A stretch of 24,874 bases of DNA from a virus: the IMG/VR virus record IMGVR_UViG_3300023180_000373, positions 1 through 24,874 of that record. The stretch is one strand, 5' to 3'. The position numbers and the translations under genes were made by a program. The stretch's first letter is position 1, and each line of letters opens with the position of its first letter. The notes beneath the pieces were generated by a model. It made no database searches. It had not been told where the DNA came from and saw only the letters and a program-made list of their open reading frames with translations. This document shows, piece by piece, positions 6,802 to 13,135 of this stretch.

Positions 6802-7161
6802 TCATAGAGCGAATAGCGTAACTTCGCACCGAGGGTTACTCCTATCAGGTGCGTTACGCACAAAGGTTAACTGATCAATCTGGTTGTCGTTGACGAACAG
6901 ACCACCGTGTTCAAGTGAGTCGAGCAAACACTTGCCGGCGTTATCTAAATCAAAGAGACGACGCGAAGCGGGAAACAGGTGAGCGATCATACCCAGTCGT
7001 TCACTTTTCTCAAAACGAGTAGAATGTTCACTGACCAGTTTCTCTACGAAATGTCGATAATCAGTACCTTCCTTACTGATGATTAAGCGGTTGCGGAATT
7101 TACGGTAATAACGATTCAGGCTGATAGGTAGCGGGACCGTCAGAGAGACTACCTTACTCAT
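6802..7161 (-). CDS. rusA: RusA-family Holliday-junction resolvase
   Basis: 119 aa, essentially the length of Escherichia coli RusA (120 aa). The N-terminus VPLPISLNRYYRKFRNRLII followed by SKEGTDYR matches RusA's opening strand and loop, and RRLFDLDNAGKCLLDSLEHG, then GLFVNDNQIDQL carries the conserved acidic residues (DLDN and the D of NDNQ) and the lysine that bind Mg2+ and cut the junction. The enzyme resolves four-way junctions symmetrically in replicating or recombining phage DNA. It starts in an ATGA overlap with the preceding cysteine-rich gene. Confidence 0.93.
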   Translation of the reverse strand: MSKVVSLTVPLPISLNRYYRKFRNRLIISKEGTDYRHFVEKLVSEHSTRFEKSERLGMIAHLFPASRRLFDLDNAGKCLLDSLEHGGLFVNDNQIDQLTFVRNAPDRSNPRCEVTLFAL

Positions 7162-7481
7162 GGAGCATGCTCATCGGCTACGGAGGTCGAAGCGACAGCA
7201 TCATGCCGCGCTAAAAAGCGCAGAGTGGCATCAATGCGGTTCTCTTCTGTCGGTGAATTCAATCCTGCCGCTCTCCACGCTTTCTCAGGCGGACAGGGAC
7301 AGACGCCAACGTGCTGACGGTGATAGAAGCACCACGGCTTTTCGCAAAGCTCGCAGTCTCCGTGCATATAGGTACTGATGCACTGCGCGACTTTACGCAG
7401 TAACGGCACGGTGTTCAGATCGGCGACGATGTCAGCAAGTGTACGCTTACGCATCTCAAGAGTCGCGGTACTTGTTAGCAT
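7158..7481 (-). CDS. Cysteine/histidine-rich phage protein (107 aa)
   Basis: The central part CELCEKPWCFYHRQHVGVCP contains five cysteines and two histidines within about 20 residues and is very probably a zinc-binding module; an additional Cys lies just upstream in VAQCIST. The flanks are helical (RKRTLADIVADLNTVPLLRK). No named family is recognised. The stop overlaps the rusA ATG by 4 nt, so the two are coupled. It begins 41 nt downstream of the nrdJ stop. Confidence 0.7.
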   Translation of the reverse strand: MLTSTATLEMRKRTLADIVADLNTVPLLRKVAQCISTYMHGDCELCEKPWCFYHRQHVGVCPCPPEKAWRAAGLNSPTEENRIDATLRFLARHDAVASTSVADEHAP

Positions 7482-7522
7482 GCGGCCTTTCGCAGAAAAA
7501 AGTTACAGTTCAGGTTACAGTA

Positions 7523-9439
7523 TTAGAGTATATCGCACTGGTTACCCACACAGGCTAGCTCTGGTTGCTGTCCACGCGAGTAGTCTTCTGTTTCGTAGGC
7601 ACCCAACTGCGTGTAGTCGAGTGTCGGAAAATTAGCGGCTTCTCGTTCATACTGCTCGCGGGTAATATCTTCATACGGTGCTAACGGGTAGACGTGATCA
7701 CTCTTGGGTAGAAAAGACAGGCCGGTGATGTGATCAAAGTTGCGATGCACCCACGCACCGACATCCATCCACTCGTCTTCGGCGACGGAGATCGTGGCGC
7801 TAACGGAGTGCTCAGCCCAGTTCTGCTTGACGGTCTTCCAGATTTCCAGTGACTCGATGGCGGTGAAATCATGCCTTGTCTTTGCACCTTTCGGTGCCGC
7901 AATCGGAAAGGCACAGACCCACGTGTTCGCATCTTTTTCGCTTTGCCCGTTTTCCGGTACAAAGGAAACTCCTTGGTCTTTCATCATGCGAAAGAGTGGA
8001 TCGGTTGATGAAATGCGCACGCGGCGTAGATAATACGGGGCATGGCGAGAATGTATTCCCGCGCTAGTTGAGTTGCATGTGCTGGATGTACCTTCAGGTT
8101 TGACCGTGGTAATCGCAGCACTCTGAGCAATACCAAGAGTCGCGGCAGTCTCTTTATTTGTACTTATCGCACACTCTCGCATTCTTTGCAATAGGTCAGG
8201 TGAGTGAGCAAGGTTTGGGTGGTCAAGAATACCGGTCAGACTGACACCCAGCAGACGCTCGCGCTCCGCGTTGGCTTTCCATGCGGGATTTAGCTCATGC
8301 AAAAAGCCGAAGTTGGTTTGCGTGGACTGAAGTGTACCAAGCACCGTCGCAATCTGTACCTTCTGCATTAGGTCGGCAGGTTGGTCGGTTGGTCGCACGA
8401 CTACAGAGGTCAGGTTGCAAAAGGAATTCGCAGGAAGAATTATTTCGCAGCACGGATTGCTGCCTAGACTGTGAATTTCATTTGATAAATCACGCCGGTC
8501 TGGTGCACAAGCCAGAGCAGCACTGCGGTTGAAGATACCACGTTCACCGGTGCCACTGGCTACCAGTGAGGACCATTCAGGCAGGAATTCGGTGGCACTG
8601 GGTTTGCGGTTGTAGACGGCAGAGTTATTGGAGAGTGAACGGTGTGGATGTGTTTCCCAGAAAGCACCGGTTTTCGCAGCACGCATCTCTTCGTCGTGTA
8701 GGTCTGACAGGCTGATTAGCGCCGACCGGCGAACGCCGCCAACGATAATCGACTCGGCGATTTTACAGACAATATCATGCACATCAATGCAGCTGAGCCG
8801 CGAACCCCGTCGTTTGTGCACAAGGTTTCGCACGAAGACAAGCGTATCTCGCAGAGGTTCTGGTCCTGATGCCCGACCGCCGAACGTGTTGAGGGGAGCA
8901 CCGGCTGGACGAATACGGCTGAAGTCCCAGTCCACGTCATAGCCCGTAAACATTGCTACCAGTGTGTTCACCAGTGCCTGTGCCCAGCCTTCCTTGGAAT
9001 CCTGAATCTGAAACGTAGCCTTGTTAAACATCAACTTGGGTACATCGGGAAGCTGGTCAACGTGGTGACGCTCACAGGAAAAGCCGACGCCGGTCCCGTG
9101 CATCAAAAGATACATGACTTCGGCGAATGCGGATAAACGGTCAATCGGAAGATAGGAGCAGTTATAGATTCCGATTGAGTTTTTACGGGCCGCGTCTCCC
9201 GCCGTCCACGCTAAGCGCATGCTGGGCATGACCTGCATATTTAGCAGAGCTTCGTGAATCTCGCTCTGTTGACCCCGTGAGAGTCGGCCTTCGGAGATTT
9301 CGTCGTAGTAGTCTGCAATTCGACCGACTGCTTCGGGCCACGTTTCGCGCCGCCGCTTTTCCGGCACCCATCTGCTATAGGTTCGCATGAAAATAAATTC
9401 TGAAAGTGGGTTCGGAAAATACGTCTCGGTCGCGTTCAT
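7523..9439 (-). CDS. nrdJ: Adenosylcobalamin-dependent (class II) ribonucleotide reductase
   Basis: 638 aa, the monomeric B12-dependent ribonucleoside-triphosphate reductase type. It makes deoxynucleotides without oxygen or a second subunit. Key residues: C94 (IGIYNCSYL) and C341 (SFCNLT) as the redox pair, N328-P329-C330-C331-E332 with C330 as the thiyl-radical cysteine and E332 as the general acid/base, and a C-terminal C-x4-C (C630, C635) for re-reduction by thioredoxin. The family usually has NPCGE; the extra cysteine at 331 is odd. KPEGTSS-type phosphate-loop residues are present (VKPEGTSSTCN). It is the first gene of the leftward block; AGGTG precedes ATG 9439, and its promoter carries operator copy D. 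No activase or NrdR box is visible. The host must provide cobalamin. Confidence 0.95.
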   Translation of the reverse strand: MNATETYFPNPLSEFIFMRTYSRWVPEKRRRETWPEAVGRIADYYDEISEGRLSRGQQSEIHEALLNMQVMPSMRLAWTAGDAARKNSIGIYNCSYLPIDRLSAFAEVMYLLMHGTGVGFSCERHHVDQLPDVPKLMFNKATFQIQDSKEGWAQALVNTLVAMFTGYDVDWDFSRIRPAGAPLNTFGGRASGPEPLRDTLVFVRNLVHKRRGSRLSCIDVHDIVCKIAESIIVGGVRRSALISLSDLHDEEMRAAKTGAFWETHPHRSLSNNSAVYNRKPSATEFLPEWSSLVASGTGERGIFNRSAALACAPDRRDLSNEIHSLGSNPCCEIILPANSFCNLTSVVVRPTDQPADLMQKVQIATVLGTLQSTQTNFGFLHELNPAWKANAERERLLGVSLTGILDHPNLAHSPDLLQRMRECAISTNKETAATLGIAQSAAITTVKPEGTSSTCNSTSAGIHSRHAPYYLRRVRISSTDPLFRMMKDQGVSFVPENGQSEKDANTWVCAFPIAAPKGAKTRHDFTAIESLEIWKTVKQNWAEHSVSATISVAEDEWMDVGAWVHRNFDHITGLSFLPKSDHVYPLAPYEDITREQYEREAANFPTLDYTQLGAYETEDYSRGQQPELACVGNQCDIL

Positions 9440-9486
9440 GTTGCACCTACAGGAATGAGAGGTTTAAGAAGGGGAAAAAGCTAAAA

Positions 9487-9519
9487 AGTGTAGGGTAAAG
9501 TCGTGCAAGTCTCAAGACA
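9487..9519 (-). promoter_or_regulatory. Leftward nrdJ promoter with 21-bp operator (copy D)
   Basis: The -35 TTGAGA (9515-9510) and -10 TACACT (9492-9487) are 17 bp apart. The 21-bp element covers 9519-9499 and differs from copies A and C at the one base that changes TTGACA to TTGAGA. The leader to nrdJ is about 45 nt, pyrimidine-rich and lacks the CCTAGTGAG element. Confidence 0.7.
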
Positions 9520-9580
9520 AGAAGAGAAAAGAAATGTGTCTACTCAGTAGTCAGTTTTGTCTGTGTATAGGTAGACTGAG

Positions 9581-9596
9581 CCTACTATATAGTAGG
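9581..9596. repeat. 16-bp perfect palindrome
   Basis: CCTACTATATAGTAGG is fully self-complementary and sits 5 bp before the first iteron, at the left edge of the repeat cluster. It could be a dimer binding site or a structural element of the origin. Confidence 0.5.
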
Positions 9597-9600
9597 GAAG

Positions 9601-9912
9601 GGTGACGCTTAGAGGGGTCGGGTGACGCTTCGGTGACGCTTATAAAGCACCTATCCGTCACCCGTAAGTATTTAGTATTATTGAATAAAAACACTCTGGT
9701 GACGCTAGTGACACTTATTTACAACATTTTACGCGTATAGGGGTTTAAGAAAAAGGGGTTAATATGATACGCACGTATAGGGGGAAAAAGTTGCAAATAA
9801 GCGTCACTAGCGTCACCCGCTAAAATTATATAATATAATCAGGAGTTTAAGGGTGACGAATAGTAAAATACAAGTGTCATCTAAGCGTCACCAAGTAGGA
9901 TTAAGCGTCACC
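9601..9912. repeat. Iteron cluster; putative replication origin
   Basis: About twelve copies of GGTGACGCTT or close variants. Forward: 9601, 9621, 9632, 9698, 9707 (AGTGACACTT) and 9852 (GGTGACGAA). Reverse: 9656, 9799, 9809, 9872, 9883 and 9903. The pair at 9698-9716 is almost the inverted image of the pair at 9799-9818. Between and beside them are AT-rich segments (9661-9690, 9821-9839 with two TATAAT-like stretches) and two CGTATAGGGG copies exactly 40 bp apart (9734, 9774). No gene is found in 9440-9994. Iterons plus an AT-rich unwinding region are the hallmark of Rep-dependent origins. The initiator is not identified in this window. Confidence 0.65.
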
Positions 9913-9946
9913 CGATACGTGCGAGGGCAGAGACTAGGCGGGAAAG

Positions 9947-9996
9947 CGCGAAATTTTCCGCGCTTCAGTTCGCGGAAAAATTCGCGGTTTTTTTTT
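9947..9996 (+). terminator. Strong rightward intrinsic terminator
   Basis: CGCGAAATTTTCCGCG (9947-9962) and CGCGGAAAAATTCGCG (9971-9986) form a 16-bp stem with a single mismatch and an 8-nt loop CTTCAGTT, followed by G and nine Ts (9988-9996). The T-tract is on the + strand, so it would stop rightward transcription, yet no rightward gene lies upstream back to 5251. On the minus strand the stem is followed only by CTTTCCC, a poor tract, though it could still weaken read-through from the leftward operon. The tract overlaps the stop codon of the neighbouring leftward gene. Confidence 0.75.
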
Positions 9997-10363
9997 ATTG
10001 ATAAAGCCGAGGTGCTGAACTTCCACTGAAGACTTGTACGCGGTCGATCACTTCGACGGCAAACCAAAGGCTACCATCGTGTGGGTGAGGGAGCACCCAC
10101 GCATCCTGCTTTTCACTGGTCATCGTGGTGACCAGACTTTGTGCAAACGCTTTGTGCTTCTCCGGTACCTCCGTCAGCCCGTGAAAGCTGACGAACTTCG
10201 ATGGCTCTTTTGCTCCGCGAAAGTCTGGCTTTGCGTAGCGCCAGAACTTGTAGGTCGTAATCTCAGCCCACCGTGTACGTGGTGGTTTAGTTGGTCTGCC
10301 TTTTTGGGGTGCAGCTGGTGGTGTGATGGATTGTGTCCGTGTTTCTACGTTTCGTTTGTTCAT
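9995..10363 (-). CDS. Hypothetical basic protein (122 aa)
   Basis: Unrecognised. The N-terminal 35 residues are proline-, lysine- and arginine-rich (PPAAPQKGRPTKPPRTRW), with a GRP core like a loose AT-hook, followed by a compact domain with many aromatics (TTYKFWRYAKPDFRG, GSLWFAVEVIDRV). ATG 10363 is preferred over the in-frame GTG four codons earlier, because that GTG lies inside the repeated CCTAGTGAG element and the same element is out of frame at other genes. It is the last gene of the leftward 14-10 kb block, and its stop overlaps the origin-proximal terminator. DNA binding near the origin is conceivable. Confidence 0.65.
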   Translation of the reverse strand: MNKRNVETRTQSITPPAAPQKGRPTKPPRTRWAEITTYKFWRYAKPDFRGAKEPSKFVSFHGLTEVPEKHKAFAQSLVTTMTSEKQDAWVLPHPHDGSLWFAVEVIDRVQVFSGSSAPRLYQ

Positions 10364-10370
10364 GGTATGT

Positions 10371-10379
10371 CTCACTAGG
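10371..10379 (-). promoter_or_regulatory. CCTAGTGAG element before the 122-aa gene
   Basis: Exact copy, 7 nt before ATG 10363. The upstream bases are pyrimidines (CCCT), so no canonical Shine-Dalgarno sequence is present. Confidence 0.6.
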
Positions 10380-10420
10380 AGGGTTAATAAACGCTAAGCC
10401 CGTGCTAAATTGCTAAGCTC

Positions 10421-10456
10421 AGCATCGAGCATATGCGTTGGCATATGCTCTGTGCT
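10421..10456 (-). promoter_or_regulatory. Intergenic hairpin (copy 1)
   Basis: GAGCATATGC / GCATATGCTC is a perfect 10-bp stem with a 4-nt loop, extended by AGCA / TGCT across a 2-nt mismatch. It lies 4 nt after the stop of the 82-aa gene and shares its flanks (TGCTGAGCTTA and TAGCACAGAG in the transcript) with the hairpin at 12136-12173, while the stem sequence differs. No T-tract follows. Confidence 0.6.
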
Positions 10457-10460
10457 ATTC

Positions 10461-10709
10461 TCAGCCGTGCAGGTAGTCCACGAAAGCGACTAGGCACGCC
10501 CCGCGTGGGCTAATTACATACTGGTCACCGTAGTCATACACGTCCGCACGCATACCTGACCACCCGATAGCGGCCTTGACGCGGCGAATGATTGCGCTCT
10601 GCTTTCCCCAAAATGAATTGGGTAGCTCTATTTCCTTGCGTTCTACCCAACTATAGTTTCCGGACCATCGATCACCAAAAGTGTCCGTTACTTCGATTTT
10701 TAGTTTCAT
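10461..10709 (-). CDS. Hypothetical small phage protein (82 aa)
   Basis: It opens MKLKIEVTDTFGDRWSGNYS and reads like a small beta-rich protein of a type common in phage and plasmid early regions; no function is known to me. The ATG overlaps the stop of the 88-aa gene (ATGA), so it is translationally coupled, and it is the one gene of this block without its own CCTAGTGAG element. It is followed at once by the conserved intergenic hairpin. Confidence 0.65.
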   Translation of the reverse strand: MKLKIEVTDTFGDRWSGNYSWVERKEIELPNSFWGKQSAIIRRVKAAIGWSGMRADVYDYGDQYVISPRGACLVAFVDYLHG

Positions 10710-10972
10710 GCGGCGTGCTCCGTGCTCATGATCTGTGCTAAAGCTGTCTGAAACTGATCATCAGGCAGGACCGTTACATTTAGACCGCCTAACCACTGAC
10801 CAAGATGCTTGGATGTGGTGCGGCTATATCGCTCAGCGGTGCGAATCCATGCTGAGTCAGGTGATTCCTCCCAGTACGCCGCCACCGGCGTTTCATAAGA
10901 GAAAAAGATGATATTGCGTCCAACATGTACTTCCGTTCGATTCGGTCCAAGTAATTTGAGCTTGAATTTCAT
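10706..10972 (-). CDS. Small phage protein, SYxTPVA / SRTTSxH type (88 aa)
   Basis: The patterns FFSYETPVAAYW and RTAERYSRTTSKHLGQWLGG match a widespread group of small phage proteins (I believe DUF8033, not verified). They have an N-terminal beta segment and a C-terminal helix-rich part. The function is unknown. ATG 10972 follows the CCTAGTGAG element by 5 nt and is out of frame with the GTG inside it. It is coupled to the 82-aa gene downstream. Confidence 0.7.
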   Translation of the reverse strand: MKFKLKLLGPNRTEVHVGRNIIFFSYETPVAAYWEESPDSAWIRTAERYSRTTSKHLGQWLGGLNVTVLPDDQFQTALAQIMSTEHAA

Positions 10973-10977
10973 AGTGC

Positions 10978-10986
10978 CTCACTAGG
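10978..10986 (-). promoter_or_regulatory. CCTAGTGAG element before the 88-aa gene
   Basis: Exact copy with the shortest spacing seen, 5 nt to ATG 10972. The internal GTG is out of frame here. Confidence 0.6.
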
Positions 10987-10991
10987 ATTCA

Positions 10992-11051
10992 GGTTGCTTG
11001 TGATGCTCTCACCATGAGAACATCATCAGCAACCCGCATTTTCTGCGGGTT
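10992..11051 (-). promoter_or_regulatory. Two overlapping alternative hairpins, attenuator-like
   Basis: On the transcript AACCCGCA / TGCGGGTT (11051-11031, loop GAAAA) forms an 8-bp hairpin right after the 133-aa gene, and GGTTGCT / AGCAACC (11034-10992) closes a longer imperfect hairpin just before the next CCTAGTGAG. The two stems share the bases 11031-11034, so they cannot both form completely. There is no U-tract. Mutually exclusive pairing or sequential folding could set expression of the 88-aa gene. Confidence 0.5.
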
Positions 11052-11066
11052 GGAGAGTGACACCCG

Positions 11067-11468
11067 CTAAAGTGCCGCTAATTCGTCCGTCAGTTGCTTT
11101 AAAGCCTCACCCATGCTCAGCCCTTCATTTTTCTTTAAATCGTCACCACGGCGATTCTGAGAATCCTCAGAAGCATTCCCACGGTTAAAGCCGTGCGAGT
11201 CGTGCGACATTTTATCATGCCCATAGAATTCACGGTATTGCGTGCGGTTTGTTTTGGAAGGTTTGATTGGCACGTACTCGCCGACGAAGTGAATTGTTAT
11301 CACACCGGCGTTGAACCAGCTACGCACCTTCACCAAGTTTGCGCCGCTATTTTTTAAAAGCTCACGCGCTTTCGCTTGCGCTTCTGGTTCTTCGCCCATC
11401 GCGTCGATGGAAGGAAAGTTTTGATACGTGCCGTGATTGCTTAGAAATGAAATGAATTTGGGTTGCAT
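11067..11468 (-). CDS. Hypothetical phage protein (133 aa)
   Basis: Unrecognised. The N-terminal 70 residues (MQPKFISFLSNHGTYQNFPS, then AGVITIHFVGEYVPIKPSK) look like a small alpha/beta domain; the C-terminal half is polar and probably disordered (HDSHGFNRGNASEDSQNRRG) before a final helix (MGEALKQLTDELAAL). The frame is open up to 11555, but the 29-residue extension overlaps the promoter and leader hairpin, so ATG 11468, 7 nt after the CCTAGTGAG element, is chosen. It has its own promoter with operator copy A. Confidence 0.65.
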   Translation of the reverse strand: MQPKFISFLSNHGTYQNFPSIDAMGEEPEAQAKARELLKNSGANLVKVRSWFNAGVITIHFVGEYVPIKPSKTNRTQYREFYGHDKMSHDSHGFNRGNASEDSQNRRGDDLKKNEGLSMGEALKQLTDELAAL

Positions 11469-11475
11469 GGTGCTT

Positions 11476-11484
11476 CTCACTAGG
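11476..11484 (-). promoter_or_regulatory. CCTAGTGAG element before the 133-aa gene
   Basis: Exact copy, 7 nt before ATG 11468. Here the sequence continues AGAAGCACC to the start codon. Confidence 0.6.
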
Positions 11485-11498
11485 AGGATTGAAGAAAC

Positions 11499-11518
11499 GC
11501 GGCGAAAATCTTCGCCGC
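11499..11518 (-). promoter_or_regulatory. 5'-leader hairpin of the 133-aa gene
   Basis: GCGGCGAA / TTCGCCGC, 8 bp, loop GATT in the transcript. It starts within about 2 nt of the predicted start site of the operator-bearing promoter, the same arrangement and loop as the SNF2 leader hairpin. Confidence 0.55.
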
Positions 11519-11526
11519 ATGGTCCT

Positions 11527-11559
11527 ACTTTATTAACGAGTCTTACGAGTGTCAAGACT
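11527..11559 (-). promoter_or_regulatory. Internal leftward promoter with 21-bp operator (copy A)
   Basis: The -35 TTGACA (11555-11550) is followed after 17 bp by -10 TAAAGT (11532-11527). The 21-bp element (11559-11539) is the most symmetric copy: AGTCTT and AAGACT arms nine bases apart. It lies 15 nt past the 170-aa gene and would drive the 133-aa gene and those beyond. Confidence 0.7.
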
Positions 11560-11573
11560 TTATTGTGAAAAAA

Positions 11574-12086
11574 TTATTCAGCTATGTTTTCAGTAGCTTG
11601 CACCCACCAGTCCGGTGCTGTGCGGCCACGGTTCCAAGTTGCAAAGCGGACTTTCTCGCCCAGATAATAAGCGCGATAAGCGGCCACGTAATCGCTACCC
11701 GTGCGCTTGTATTGTTCAGGCATTGCCTGTGCTGGTGTTGTAAAACCTAGTTCCGGCTGATGTATCGGCGTGATGTAAAGCGCGTCGATCAACATTCCTC
11801 TGCACTTGTGATCTTGCGGTCCGAATCGCGTGCGGTATTCGTTGCAAAGCTCAAAGGCATGACGCCAAAGCCAGCAATAGTTTGACCGGCTTGTTATCAC
11901 CCACTTGGTGCATGGGTGATGCGCGAACGCGGCCTTATACATGCGCGGAGAGCTTTCAGCTGAACCATAAAAATGATGCGCCGTGCTAAGCATCTGACAA
12001 CTTTCGAGAATCATCTTGACGACGTGTTTATCACATAAATCTTGTGCCGCTTGCGCGGCGTCTTTGTCTACCATAAAAATGTTCAT
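11574..12086 (-). CDS. Conserved phage protein of unknown function (170 aa)
   Basis: It matches a recurring phage protein that opens MNIFMVDKDAAQAAQDLCDK, then HVVKMILESCQMLSTAHHF, continues with HHPCTKWVITSRSNYCWLW and ends with QAMPEQYK ... AYRAYYLGEKVRFATW. Many His, Cys, Tyr and Trp residues are conserved in such proteins, which suggests an enzyme or metal-binding fold, but I know of no demonstrated activity. Start ATG 12086 lies 8 nt after a CCTAGTGAG element, whose internal GTG is out of frame. It is upstream of the internal promoter at 11540. Confidence 0.8.
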   Translation of the reverse strand: MNIFMVDKDAAQAAQDLCDKHVVKMILESCQMLSTAHHFYGSAESSPRMYKAAFAHHPCTKWVITSRSNYCWLWRHAFELCNEYRTRFGPQDHKCRGMLIDALYITPIHQPELGFTTPAQAMPEQYKRTGSDYVAAYRAYYLGEKVRFATWNRGRTAPDWWVQATENIAE

Positions 12087-12094
12087 GAGTGCTT

Positions 12095-12103
12095 CTCACT
12101 AGG
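12095..12103 (-). promoter_or_regulatory. CCTAGTGAG element before the 170-aa gene
   Basis: Exact copy, 8 nt before ATG 12086, the longest spacing in the set. The internal GTG is out of frame with the gene. Confidence 0.6.
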
Positions 12104-12135
12104 ATAGTTAGGGAAACGCTAAGCACAATAAGCTC

Positions 12136-12173
12136 AGCATCGAGAGCACGGCTTTCGCCGTGCGCTCTGTGCT
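12136..12173 (-). promoter_or_regulatory. Intergenic hairpin (copy 2)
   Basis: GCACGGC / GCCGTGC with a four-base loop (GAAA in the transcript), extended by GAG / CTC and AGCA / TGCT. It lies 4 nt after the DUF7192 gene's stop. Its flanks match the hairpin at 10421-10456 while the stem differs by compensating changes, which points to selection on RNA structure. GAAA is a stable GNRA tetraloop. Confidence 0.6.
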
Positions 12174-12177
12174 AGGC

Positions 12178-13110
12178 TCAGTCTGCTTTTTTCAGTAAGC
12201 CAGATTGATCGAGTATAGTTTTTAATCGATCCACGGCGCTACGTGCATCGGCTACTAGCTCGCTTTCTCCCAAACAGATATCGAATTTCTTATCTATTAG
12301 TTGGCGGTAAATCGATTGACCATACCCCCAACCGTTAGAGCGTGGACTGATAAACTCATGAAATTTTTCTGCTGGTAATTTTTCACGTGCAGAGAAAAAT
12401 CCGCGCCGAAACGCGGATGGGTGTCCGATCAAGCTTGCTAAGCGTTCAGGCAAGATCTTTTCACCAGCTGACTTTGCAGGAAAAGAAAAAATAGCGTGCG
12501 AACCTTTTGCACCGCGTTTGCCTTCTGCAAATTTACCGCTTGATGTAGTTTGACTGTAAACCGTGATTTCTACTTGATAGCCGTGAGACTGTAGAATTTC
12601 AGTCAACGCCGTGGCAATCACGCCGCGCCACATTAACTGATTGGCCTGATAAAACGCGCTACAAGAGATATTTAAACCAAGACGCACAATCTTGGAACGC
12701 TTCGCCGGTGTGTCGCGTTCTGGGTATTGGTACCAGTGGTTTTCCTCACCAGCTAAAAACGCGTCGATGTCAATCTCATCGCCCTCATCTTTTAGCTCAC
12801 ACTCTTGAACCTTGCGCAGACTTGCAACGGTGCCTTCAATCTCTTTGCACATCTCCGCCGCTTTCGCGGCTCCCTCGCTCCAACCATTGCGCATTAAATC
12901 TTCCCACTCTTCTTTGGTTTTAGTGCCGTGAAAATCTAAGCGGCCGGATTCACCGCTTGAATTGAAATCATGCTTTTCACCGGCTAACACGTGGCCTTCG
13001 CATCGGTCAACATAACCAGAGATCGCCGTAAAATTTATCCAGTCTTCGCGGCTTGCGGCGGTGCCAGTAAACCGCTTAGATCCTTTGATTTCTTCAATCT
13101 TGAATTGCAT
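12178..13110 (-). CDS. DUF7192-like phage protein
   Basis: 310 aa from ATG 13110. The segment LMRNGWSEGAAKAAEMCKEI followed at about residues 150-190 by KIVRLGLNISCSAFYQANQL, then MWRGVIATALTEILQSHGYQ, fits DUF7192 phage proteins (NGWxEG and the VRL-NIS-RG-A-L-LE-GY pattern); the family name is from memory. These resemble a VWA-like or Rossmann-like beta-alpha fold without clear metal ligands, and are often next to MoxR-type ATPases, as here: the stop of the AAA+ gene is 25 nt upstream. The C-terminal part is helical. An ATPase-effector pair is a reasonable but unproven idea. Confidence 0.7.
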   Translation of the reverse strand: MQFKIEEIKGSKRFTGTAASREDWINFTAISGYVDRCEGHVLAGEKHDFNSSGESGRLDFHGTKTKEEWEDLMRNGWSEGAAKAAEMCKEIEGTVASLRKVQECELKDEGDEIDIDAFLAGEENHWYQYPERDTPAKRSKIVRLGLNISCSAFYQANQLMWRGVIATALTEILQSHGYQVEITVYSQTTSSGKFAEGKRGAKGSHAIFSFPAKSAGEKILPERLASLIGHPSAFRRGFFSAREKLPAEKFHEFISPRSNGWGYGQSIYRQLIDKKFDICLGESELVADARSAVDRLKTILDQSGLLKKAD

Positions 13111-13117
13111 TTTGTGT

Positions 13118-13126
13118 CTCACTAGG
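13118..13126 (-). promoter_or_regulatory. CCTAGTGAG element before the DUF7192 gene
   Basis: Exact copy, 7 nt before ATG 13110, in a 25-nt gap after the AAA+ gene. It continues ACACAAA to the start codon. Confidence 0.6.
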
Positions 13127-13135
13127 TTGTTAAAA

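Noticed and set aside
9829-9839. Overlapping TATAAT boxes in the iteron region as promoters
   Set aside because: No acceptable -35 lies 16-18 bp away on the + strand; the AT-rich run is better explained as an unwinding element.
9601-9912. CRISPR array
   Set aside because: Repeats are about 10 bp, in both orientations and irregularly spaced, with no uniform spacers or cas genes.
11469-11555. 29-residue N-terminal extension of the 133-aa gene
   Set aside because: It overlaps the -10 region, operator and leader hairpin; the ATG after the CCTAGTGAG element is the consistent start.
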